The notes beneath the pieces were generated by a model. The model saw only the letters and a program-made list of their open reading frames with translations. It was not told the origin of the DNA and did no database searches. A stretch of DNA of 64,000 nucleotides. It comes from Streptomyces chrestomyceticus JCM 4735 (lineage in GTDB: Bacteria > Actinomycetota > Actinomycetes > Streptomycetales > Streptomycetaceae). The DNA is taken from NCBI RefSeq assembly GCF_003865135.1, contig NZ_BHZC01000001.1, positions 3,286,001 through 3,350,000 of the forward strand, read 5' to 3'. A program made the translations under genes and the position numbers. Within the stretch, counting starts at the first letter, position 1, and every line of letters starts with the position of its first letter. Below, in pieces: positions 52,134 through 60,005 of this stretch.

Positions 52134-53378
52134 GTGAGCGGGGAAGTGACCAGTTGGCTGGTGGAGCGGGCCGTTCCGCTGTGCGGTCTCGTCGCGGGGG
52201 TGCCCAGCGACGATCTCCAGCCGCTGAAGGGTGCGCTGAGCGGTGTGCGCGTCGTGGGGCTGGGTGAGTCGACGCACGGCACCCGGGAGTTCTTCCAGCT
52301 CAAGCACCGGCTGCTGGAGTTCCTGGTGACGGAGCTGGGCTTCTCGGTGCTGGCCATGGAGGCGAGCGCCTCCGCGGCGCCGGCCGTCGACGCCTACGTA
52401 CGGCACGGCGTCGGTGACGCGGCGACGGTGCTCAGGGGGCTGGGGTTCTGGACCTGGCGGACGTACGAGGTGCTCGCGGTGATCGAGTGGATGCGGGCCT
52501 ACAACCGGGGCCGCCCCGAGGAGGGCAAGATACGTTTCGCCGGGATCGATCCGCAGAAGTGCGGCGCCTCGGTCTCCCTACTGGAGACGCTGTTGAGCGA
52601 GCATGCGGCGGACCGGGTCGCCGGTCTCCGTTCCCTGCTCGGTGTGCTCGCCGAGGCCCATCCGGGACAGCACCCCGACCCGCGGCGGCGCCTGGTGCGC
52701 GAGGCCGAGGATCTGGCCGCGTTCGTGCAGGAACGGTTCCCCGAGGCGCAGGAGGCGGTCCGGCATGCACGGATTCTGGTCCGGGCCGCCGATCTGGTGA
52801 CCCGCGACCGGCTGCACGACGACCCGCGGCAGACCGTCTACGCCGTGCGGGACCGGTACATGGCCGAAGCGGTGCAGGAACTGCTCGCCGAGCCGTCCAC
52901 AAAAGTCGTTCTGTGGGCGCACAACGGTCACATCGCCAAGAGTGCTCACGGCGACGGTCCGCTCCCCCTGGGACACCATCTGAAGGAGCGGTACGGGGAC
53001 GCCTATTACGCGCTGGGGCTGCTGTTCGGCAAGGGATCTTTCCGGGCCTGCCGCGGGCGGCCGCGGGCCGGAGCCAAGGCCCGGCGCCCGGTGGGCAACC
53101 GGATCGGCATGGCCGACGGGACGACGGTGGAGGCACGGCTGGCCGCCGCCGGGCGCGGCGACCTCGTCGTCGACCTCCGCTCCGCCGCGGACGCGCCGGA
53201 CGCCGTGCGGCAGTGGCTCCGCGAGCCGTCCGCGATGCGCAGCTTCGGGGCCCATGTGCCCCGCTGGACCTATCACCTGCACCGGAGCCCGACGGTGCCG
53301 GCACGGGAGTACGACGGGCTCGCCTACGTGGCCACCTCGACGAGTTCGCGGCTGCTGCCACCGGACGGCACCCCGTAG
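52134..53378 (+). CDS. Erythromycin esterase family protein
   Basis: A 414-residue protein of the EreA/EreB superfamily, which hydrolyses the macrolactone of 14-membered macrolides; many relatives have other substrates. The key residues align by number with EreB: E45 and H48 in GLGESTHGTREFF, E76 in LAMEAS, and the second histidine region VVLWAHNGHIAKSA (H263/H266). GTG 52134 overlaps a GGGGGGCC-rich stretch with a weak ribosome site. It lies between mrx1 and nudC, a place empty of such a gene in mycobacteria, and 4 kb from wblC. Resistance is possible but unproven; its promoter shows no WblC AT box. Confidence 0.85.
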   Translation: MSGEVTSWLVERAVPLCGLVAGVPSDDLQPLKGALSGVRVVGLGESTHGTREFFQLKHRLLEFLVTELGFSVLAMEASASAAPAVDAYVRHGVGDAATVLRGLGFWTWRTYEVLAVIEWMRAYNRGRPEEGKIRFAGIDPQKCGASVSLLETLLSEHAADRVAGLRSLLGVLAEAHPGQHPDPRRRLVREAEDLAAFVQERFPEAQEAVRHARILVRAADLVTRDRLHDDPRQTVYAVRDRYMAEAVQELLAEPSTKVVLWAHNGHIAKSAHGDGPLPLGHHLKERYGDAYYALGLLFGKGSFRACRGRPRAGAKARRPVGNRIGMADGTTVEARLAAAGRGDLVVDLRSAADAPDAVRQWLREPSAMRSFGAHVPRWTYHLHRSPTVPAREYDGLAYVATSTSSRLLPPDGTP

Positions 53379-53400
53379 GGCCCCGTACGCCCTACGGGGC

Positions 53401-53449
53401 AGGACGCACCCGGCCGGAGGCCTGGCGGGGTCCCGGCCGGGTGTGTCCT
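53401..53449. terminator. Terminator between the Ere-like gene and nudC
   Basis: GGACGCACCCGGCCGG (53402-53417) pairs with CCGGCCGGGTGTGTCC (53433-53448) with one G-U pair over a 15-nt loop. It serves two convergent genes. Confidence 0.75.
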
Positions 53450-53479
53450 CAGGGCTCGTGTCCTGTACGGCCTGTGGTC

Positions 53480-54415
53480 CTACGGCTTCGGCAGCGGCTT
53501 GCCGTACCAGGCCTCGATGAGGCGGGCGGCGATCGAGATGCCGTACGGGGGCAGCACCTCGCCGGACTCGAAGGCGGCCTTCAGGTCTTCGCGGGAGAAC
53601 CAGCGGGCCTCTTCGATCTCCTCGCCGTCGACCTGGATCTCGGAGGACGTGGCGCGGGCCATGAAGCCGAGCATCAGGCTGGACGGGAAGGGCCACGGCT
53701 GGCTGGCGACGTACTCGACCTCGCCGACGACCACGCCCGCCTCCTCGAAGACCTCGCGGGCCACCGACTGCTCGATGGACTCGCCGGGCTCGACGAAGCC
53801 GGCCAGGGTGGAGAAGCGGCCCTCCGGCCAGTGCACCTGGCGGCCGAGGAGCGCGCGGTCCTCCTCGTCCGTGACCAGCATGATCACGGCGGGGTCGGTG
53901 CGCGGGTAGTGCTCGGCGCCGCAGGCGGGGCAGCGGCGGATGTGGCCCGCCGCCGCGATGACGGTGCGCTCGCCGCAGCGGGAGCAGAAGCGGTGCAGGC
54001 GCTGCCAGTTCTCCAGGGCGACGGCGTGCACGAGCAGCCCGGCGTCGCGCGGGGACAGCAGCAGGCCCGCCTCGCGCAGGCCGGCGGGGCGCGCGGACTG
54101 GTCCATGCGCCCCGGGAGCGAGTCCTTCTGGAGCGCGAAGTAGCGCACGCCGTCCTCGTCGGTGCCGAGGAAGTAGCGGTGCGTCTCGGTGAGCGGCGCC
54201 TCGAAGGACGGCGTCATGACCAGTTCGGTACGGCCGTCGGGGGTGTCGTCGACCAGTGCCTGGCCTCCGGAGACCACGAAGACGCGCGTCGTCGGGTGGC
54301 TCCAGGCCGCCGCGAGCCACGCCTCGTCGAGGCGGTGGTGGGCGGCTCTGTCGATGCCGCTCGGTGCGCTGAACGTGATCGGCCGGTCGGCGCTGTGGTC
54401 GGTCCAGGTGGTCAC
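53480..54415 (-). CDS. nudC: NAD(+) diphosphatase / NADH pyrophosphatase
   Basis: A 311-residue NudC. The four-Cys zinc ribbon (HRFCSRCGERT and IRRCPACGAEHYPR) is followed by the Nudix box (GFVEPGESIEQSVAREVFEE, then AG) and the family-specific SQPWPFPSSLMLGF, the SQPWPFPxS signature of NADH pyrophosphatases. It cleaves NAD(H) and can remove NAD caps from RNA. GTG 54415 (TTWTDHSAD) is preferred to an upstream TTG at 54427 that directly abuts the ribosome site. In mycobacteria nudC also lies in the whiB7-adn block. Confidence 0.93.
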   Translation of the reverse strand: MTTWTDHSADRPITFSAPSGIDRAAHHRLDEAWLAAAWSHPTTRVFVVSGGQALVDDTPDGRTELVMTPSFEAPLTETHRYFLGTDEDGVRYFALQKDSLPGRMDQSARPAGLREAGLLLSPRDAGLLVHAVALENWQRLHRFCSRCGERTVIAAAGHIRRCPACGAEHYPRTDPAVIMLVTDEEDRALLGRQVHWPEGRFSTLAGFVEPGESIEQSVAREVFEEAGVVVGEVEYVASQPWPFPSSLMLGFMARATSSEIQVDGEEIEEARWFSREDLKAAFESGEVLPPYGISIAARLIEAWYGKPLPKP

Positions 54416-54641
54416 TGCGGTTTCCAACTCCCCCTAGGGCGTGGGTGGTTGCCGCCCGTGGGCGCGGCCGCCGGGCGGGCGGCGGACCGGGCGGCGAGGG
54501 TGGTACGGGTGGCACGGCCCGTGCGCGGACCGGGCGGCGGCGTGCGGGCGGCCACCGTCCGGGCGCGGTCCGGCGACCCGGCCGCGGGGCGGGCCGCCGG
54601 CCGGGTCACGGGCACGGACGCCGTCGGGGCGTGGTCAGGGA

Positions 54642-56042
54642 TCAAGCGACGCGCCAGTTCTCCGCCAGGTCGCCCCACAGGTGCGCGGCGGTCTCGACGC
54701 CCTTCATCAGCAGGTCCAGCTCGACCTTCTCGTTCGGGGCGTGCCAGCCGTCCGAGGGGATGGATATGCCGAGGAAGAGGACCGGTACGCCCAGGACGTC
54801 CTGGAGGTCGGCGGCCGGACCCGAGCCGCCCTCGCGGGTGAAGCGGATCTTCTGGTTGAAGGCGCGGCCCATGGCCCGTACGACGGACTGGAGGGCGGGG
54901 TGGTCGAGCGGGGTCAGGCAGGGGCGGGTGGCGCCCCAGAAGGTGATCTCGTGGCGGATGCCGTCGGGGAGGCGGGCGGCGACCCAGTCCCGTACGGACT
55001 GCTGGACGGCGGCCGCGTCCTGGCCCGCCACCAGGCGGAAGGACAGCTTGAGCTGCGCCGTCGACGGCACGATGGTCTTGCCGCCGGGGCCCTGGTAGCC
55101 GCCGCCGATGCCGTTGACCTCGGCGGTGGGGCGGGCCCAGATGCGCTCCAGGGTGCTGTGGCCGGTCTCACCGAGCGCCGCGTGGGAGTGGGCGGTGCGC
55201 AGCCACTCGGGCTCGTCGAAGGGCAGCTCGGCGAAGAGCTCGCGCTCGCTGTCGGTCAGCTCGACGATGCCGTCGTAGAAGCCGGGGACCGCGACCCGGC
55301 GGTCCTCGTCGTGGAGGGCGGCGGCCAGGCGGGCGGCCTCGGTCGCGGGGTTGGGCACCGCGCCGCCGAAGGAGCCGGAGTGGATGTCCTGGTCGGGGCC
55401 GTACAGGTCGATCTGGCAGTCGGTGAGGCCGCGCATGCCCGTGCAGACGGTCGGGGTGTCCTTGGACCACATGCCGGTGTCGGAGACGATCACCGCGTCG
55501 CAGGCCAGGCGGGCCGCGTGCTGGGCGATCAGCGCCGGGAAGTTCGGGGAGCCGGACTCCTCCTCGCCCTCGATGAGGAGCTTGAGGTTGACGGCCGGGG
55601 CGGTGCGGCCGGTCGCGGCGAGGTGGGCGCGGACGCCGAGGGTGTGGAAGAACACCTGGCCCTTGTCGTCGGCGGCACCGCGTGCGTACAGCTTGCCGTC
55701 GACGGTCTGCGGCTCGAACGGGTCGGTGTGCCAGCCGTCCTCACGGGCGGCGGGCTGCACGTCGTGGTGGCCGTAGACGAGGACGGTGGGGGCCGTCGGG
55801 TCCCCGGAGGGCCACTCGGCGAAGACGGCGGGAGCACCGTCCGTCTCCCAGATCTCGGCGGTGGGGAAGCCGGTCGCGGTGAGCCGGCCGGCCAGCCATT
55901 CGGCGCTGCGGCGCACGTCGGCAGCGCGCTCCGGGTCGGCGGACACCGAGGGGATGCGCAGCCAGGCGGCCAGGTCGTCGAGGAACTCTTCGCGGTGGAC
56001 GTTGATGTAGGCGCGGACGGCGCTGTCCGAGGTGGTGCTCAT
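54642..56042 (-). CDS. M20-family dipeptidase
   Basis: A 466-residue zinc dipeptidase/carboxypeptidase. Motifs: VLVYGHHDVQPA (first metal His), YARGAADDKGQ (bridging Asp), LKLLIEGEEESGS (catalytic Glu pair), AVIVSDTGMW, SGSFGGAVPNP and, near the end, SDGWHAPNEKVEL. The central lid domain (dimerisation) lies between ~190 and 330. Probably cytosolic and involved in dipeptide use or turnover. ATG 56042 is 10 nt after the stop of adnB; the ends nearly touch, so they may share a transcript. Mycobacteria have an unrelated gene here. Confidence 0.9.
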   Translation of the reverse strand: MSTTSDSAVRAYINVHREEFLDDLAAWLRIPSVSADPERAADVRRSAEWLAGRLTATGFPTAEIWETDGAPAVFAEWPSGDPTAPTVLVYGHHDVQPAAREDGWHTDPFEPQTVDGKLYARGAADDKGQVFFHTLGVRAHLAATGRTAPAVNLKLLIEGEEESGSPNFPALIAQHAARLACDAVIVSDTGMWSKDTPTVCTGMRGLTDCQIDLYGPDQDIHSGSFGGAVPNPATEAARLAAALHDEDRRVAVPGFYDGIVELTDSERELFAELPFDEPEWLRTAHSHAALGETGHSTLERIWARPTAEVNGIGGGYQGPGGKTIVPSTAQLKLSFRLVAGQDAAAVQQSVRDWVAARLPDGIRHEITFWGATRPCLTPLDHPALQSVVRAMGRAFNQKIRFTREGGSGPAADLQDVLGVPVLFLGISIPSDGWHAPNEKVELDLLMKGVETAAHLWGDLAENWRVA

Positions 56043-56052
56043 GTGTCCGAGC

Positions 56053-59000
56053 CTATCCGGCTCGCGGGCGCGGTCCGCCGCCGGTCTCGTCGATCTTGTC
56101 ACCTCTGCTCCCCTCCCCCGCGTCCTCCTCCGCGGCGTCCCCCATGTCCTTCTCGCCGGTGGTCGGTGCGGCTTCGCCGAGCAGGATGCGCTCCAGTCCG
56201 GCACGGTCGGGCAGCCGCTGCGGCCGGACCGTCTCACCGCTGCGTACGTACAGGAACGCGGCGTCGACCGCGGACAGCGGCAGGCCGTGCTGCTCGGCCC
56301 AGGCCACCCGGTAGAGGGCCAGTTGCAGCGGGTCGGCGGTCTGCGCGTGGTGGGTCTTCCAGTCGATGATCTCGTATGTGTCCCCCTGGGGGCCGCGGTT
56401 GCGGTAGACGGCGTCGATACGGCCGCGGATCACCCGGCCCGCGAGGGTGATCTGTACCGGGACCTCGATGCGGTACGGGGTGCGCCGGGCGTACGGGGTG
56501 CGGGCGAAGGCGTCCTTGAGGGCCGCCAGGTCGTCCTCGTCCCTGATCGGGTCCGCTTCGCCGGCCGCTTCCCGTGCGCGGGCTTCGTGCCCGTAGGCGC
56601 CGCCCGGCAGTTCGTCGGGGCCGAGCAGGGGCAGGGTCAGTTCCTCGAAGCGCGACTCCACCCAGGCGTGGAAGCGCGTACCGCGGCGGGCGGCGGGCCG
56701 GGGCGGGTGCGGCATGGGGCGCGCCAGCTCCCGGGTGAAGCCGTCCGGGTCGGACGCGAGCCACAGCAACTGCGAGGCGCTGAGCGAGGACGGCAGGGGT
56801 ACGTCGCGCACGGTCGCGCGGGACCGCCGCAGCTCGTCGGCGAGCGCGTCGAGGTCGCGGTCCCAGGAGGCGACGGTCCGGCGCTCCTCGGGGAGGAGGG
56901 CGGTGAGGGTGGGTTCCGGGGCGGGTTCCGGGATGGCTTCGGGGGCGTGCGCTTGGTTCGGTACGCGGGTGAGCCTGTCTCCGGCGCGTACGGCGCCGCC
57001 GCCCGGCCGGTCGTCGTCCTCCGGGTGCGCGGGCCGCTCGGCGCTCCAGGCGTCCCAGTCGGCGAGGTCGTGCTCGGGGCCTGGACCGGTATCGAGGTCG
57101 GGGCCGGACTCGAAGCCGGGTCCCTGGGCGGCTTCGGCGGCGTGCACGTCGGCGACGGCGTGCACGTCTTCGTACGGATCGCGCTCGTCGTCGTACGGAT
57201 CGCGCTCGTACGGGTCGCCTTCGTACGGAACGTCCGCATACGGATCGTCCTCGTACCGGCCGGGTACGGACGCGGCGCCCCCCGCCGCCGGATGCGGGGC
57301 GTCATGGGTGACCGCCGCCTCCGGACCGTCACCCGCAGCGGCGTGCGGCAGCACGGCACCGGCCCCGGAGCTGCCTGTCGGCATCCCGTCCAGGTAAGCC
57401 CGGACCGTCGCGGCCGCCGCGCGCCGGCGTTCCTTCGCCACCGCGTCCAGCGGCAGCGGCCATTCCCGTTCGGTCTCCGCCTCCTTCAGCGACGGGTTCT
57501 CCGCGCCCTCCTCGGGAGCGTCGGCCCACTCCTCGATCTCGCCGTGCCCGGCCTCGCAGTGGGCGCGCAGCGCCTCCAGGAAGGCGGACGGGCCGCGGGG
57601 CCGCTTCTGGTCGGGGCCCCACCAGTGGCCGGAGCCGAGCAGCAGGGAACGGGGGCGGGTGAAGGTCACGTAGCCGAGGCGCAGTTCCTCGACGGACTGG
57701 TGGTCCTTCATCTCCTCCTTGAAGGACTTCAGGCCGCGGCTGCTCCAGTCGGTCACGTCCGGCAGTGTCGCGGCGTCGCCGCGCAGGGCGTGCGGCAGCA
57801 CCTTGGGCTGGGTGAGCCAGGAGTCGCGGGCCTGTTCGCTGGGGAACTGCTTGCCGACCAGGCCGGGGACGGCGACCACGTCCCACTCCAGGCCCTTGGA
57901 CTTGTGGGCGGTCAGCACCTTGACCGTGTTGTCGCCGCCCGGGAGGGAGCTGTCCAGGCCCTTCTCGTGCTGGACGGCCGTGCGCAGGAAGCCCAGGAAG
58001 GCGAGGAGTGTCGCGTCGCCGTCCAGCGCGGCGCCGCCCTGCTTGGCGGCGAAGCCGGCGGCGATGTCCAGGAAGGTGTCCAGGGTCTCCCGGCGGCGGG
58101 CGGCCAGCGCGCGCGGGGACGCGGACAGCTCGACCTCCAGGCCGGTGACGGACAGCACCCGGTGGAGTACGTCCATCAGGGGATCGCCCGCGGAACGTCG
58201 CAGCTCGCGCAGCTCGCGTGCCACGTAGGCGAAGCGGACGCGCGCCTCCGGGGAGAACGGCAGGCCGTCGTCGGGGCGGCCGTCCGACTCCAGGAAGGTG
58301 TCGAGCGCGTCGGCGAGCGAGATCGTCTCGGCCGGGTCGACGCCCTCCACGGCCTCGGCCAGCCGCCGTTCGGGGTCCTCGGACTGGCCGTCGCGGTGGA
58401 CCAGGAGCCGCGCCCGGCGGCCCAGGAGTGCCAGGTCACGGGGGCCGATCTGCCAGCGCGGGCCGATCAGGAGACGTACCAGGGCGGCGTTGGCCGTGGG
58501 GTCCTGGACGACCTCGCACACCGCCACCAGGTCGGCGATCTCGGGCAGGTGCAGCAGCCCGGACAGGCCGACGACCTCCACCGGGATCTCCCGCGCGACC
58601 AGCTCGCCCTGGATACGGGCGAAGTCACCGGCGGTCCGGCACAGCACCGCGATCTCGCCGGGCGGGGTGCCCGTGCGCACCAGGTGGGCGATGTTCTCGG
58701 CGAGCCAGGTCATCTCCTCCGCATGGGTGGGCAGCAGCGCGCAGCGCACCATGCCGTCGCGCTCCGCGCCCGGCGCCGGACGCAGCGCCTCGACGCCCGC
58801 GTGCATGGCGCGGAGCGGCGCGGCGAGCCCGTTGGCCAGGTCGAGCAGGCGGCCGCCGCTGCGGCGGTTCTGGCTGAGGGCGGAGCGGCCGGCCGGGCTG
58901 CCGTCCTCGAAGGGGAAGTGGTCAGGGAAGTCGTCCAGGTTGGCGACGGAGGCGCCGCGCCACCCGTAGATGGCCTGGCAGGGGTCGCCGACGGCGGTCA

Positions 59001-59928
59001 CCGCATGGCCCGTGCCGCCGCCGAACAGGCCGGAGAGCATGATCCGCTGCGCCACGGAGGTGTCCTGGTACTCGTCCAGGAGGACGACCTTGAACTCCTC
59101 CCGGAGCAGCGCGCCCACCTCGGGGCGGGTGGTCGCGAGGGTCGCGGACAGGGCGATCTGGTCGCCGAAGTCCAGCAGTTCGCGCCGCCGCTTCTCGGCG
59201 CGGTACGCCCTGACCAGCTCCAGCAGCTCCAGGCGGCCGCGGACCGTCTCGGGCACCTTGCGCAGGTCGGCGTTGGTCAGCTTCACCTGGTCGAGGGCGG
59301 CGAGCAGCTCGGTGTCGTACGCCCGCAGCCGGTCCGGCTCGACCAGGTGCTCGGCCAGCTCGCCGTCGAGCGCGAGCAGGTCCTCCACGAGGGCGGGCAG
59401 CGACTTCGTCAGGGCGGGGTACGGGCCGGGGGCGGTGCGCAGCACCCGGGCGGCGAGCTGGAAGCGGGTGGCGTCGGCGAGCAGGCGGGCGCTGGGCTCC
59501 AGGCCGATGCGCAGGCCGTGATCCTTGAGGAGCTGGCCGGCGAAGGAGTGGTACGTGGAGATCCGGGGCTCGCCGGGGACGCCGTCCGGGCCGCCCGCCC
59601 CCGGGCCACCGGCCCCCGGACCGGCCGCGCCGAACGGATCGGCCGGTTCCGTCACCCCGGCCGCCGCCAGGGCCTTGCGGACGCGCTCCGCCAGCTCGCC
59701 CGCCGCCTTGTTCGTGAACGTCAGGCCGAGCACCTGCTCCGGGGCGACCTGGCCCGTGCCGACCAACCACACCACGCGCGCGGCCATGACCGTGGTCTTG
59801 CCGGAACCGGCGCCGGCCACGACGACCTGCGGGGCGGGCGGTGCGGTGATGCAGGCCGTCTGCTCCGGGGTGAACGGGATGCCGAGGAGCTCCTTGAGCT
59901 GCTCGGGGTCGGTGATGCGAGCTGACAC
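56053..59928 (-). CDS. adnB: AdnB-like helicase-nuclease subunit
   Basis: A 1291-residue UvrD-type helicase with a C-terminal RecB-like nuclease, matching AdnB by gene order. Helicase motifs: PQVVVAGAGSGKTTVMAARV (I), LLDEYQDTSVAQR (II), AVGDPCQAIYGWRGAS (III), VLTAHKSKGLEWDVVAVPGL (V). The nuclease has IRGRIDAVYRNRG, YEIIDWKTHH and QLALYRVAWAE. It is ~200 residues longer than mycobacterial AdnB because of an acidic insertion with DPYE-type repeats around 57165-57260. With AdnA it resects DNA breaks. GTG 59928 is used; an in-frame GTG at 59952 is possible; no clear ribosome site. Confidence 0.88.
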   Translation of the reverse strand: MSARITDPEQLKELLGIPFTPEQTACITAPPAPQVVVAGAGSGKTTVMAARVVWLVGTGQVAPEQVLGLTFTNKAAGELAERVRKALAAAGVTEPADPFGAAGPGAGGPGAGGPDGVPGEPRISTYHSFAGQLLKDHGLRIGLEPSARLLADATRFQLAARVLRTAPGPYPALTKSLPALVEDLLALDGELAEHLVEPDRLRAYDTELLAALDQVKLTNADLRKVPETVRGRLELLELVRAYRAEKRRRELLDFGDQIALSATLATTRPEVGALLREEFKVVLLDEYQDTSVAQRIMLSGLFGGGTGHAVTAVGDPCQAIYGWRGASVANLDDFPDHFPFEDGSPAGRSALSQNRRSGGRLLDLANGLAAPLRAMHAGVEALRPAPGAERDGMVRCALLPTHAEEMTWLAENIAHLVRTGTPPGEIAVLCRTAGDFARIQGELVAREIPVEVVGLSGLLHLPEIADLVAVCEVVQDPTANAALVRLLIGPRWQIGPRDLALLGRRARLLVHRDGQSEDPERRLAEAVEGVDPAETISLADALDTFLESDGRPDDGLPFSPEARVRFAYVARELRELRRSAGDPLMDVLHRVLSVTGLEVELSASPRALAARRRETLDTFLDIAAGFAAKQGGAALDGDATLLAFLGFLRTAVQHEKGLDSSLPGGDNTVKVLTAHKSKGLEWDVVAVPGLVGKQFPSEQARDSWLTQPKVLPHALRGDAATLPDVTDWSSRGLKSFKEEMKDHQSVEELRLGYVTFTRPRSLLLGSGHWWGPDQKRPRGPSAFLEALRAHCEAGHGEIEEWADAPEEGAENPSLKEAETEREWPLPLDAVAKERRRAAAATVRAYLDGMPTGSSGAGAVLPHAAAGDGPEAAVTHDAPHPAAGGAASVPGRYEDDPYADVPYEGDPYERDPYDDERDPYEDVHAVADVHAAEAAQGPGFESGPDLDTGPGPEHDLADWDAWSAERPAHPEDDDRPGGGAVRAGDRLTRVPNQAHAPEAIPEPAPEPTLTALLPEERRTVASWDRDLDALADELRRSRATVRDVPLPSSLSASQLLWLASDPDGFTRELARPMPHPPRPAARRGTRFHAWVESRFEELTLPLLGPDELPGGAYGHEARAREAAGEADPIRDEDDLAALKDAFARTPYARRTPYRIEVPVQITLAGRVIRGRIDAVYRNRGPQGDTYEIIDWKTHHAQTADPLQLALYRVAWAEQHGLPLSAVDAAFLYVRSGETVRPQRLPDRAGLERILLGEAAPTTGEKDMGDAAEEDAGEGSRGDKIDETGGGPRPRAG

Positions 59929-60005
59929 ATCCGAGACCGTATCCGCCCCCACTGACAATCGCGGCAAACGCCTGCTGAGCGAGGTGCGGGCGATCGCGGG
60001 AGCCG

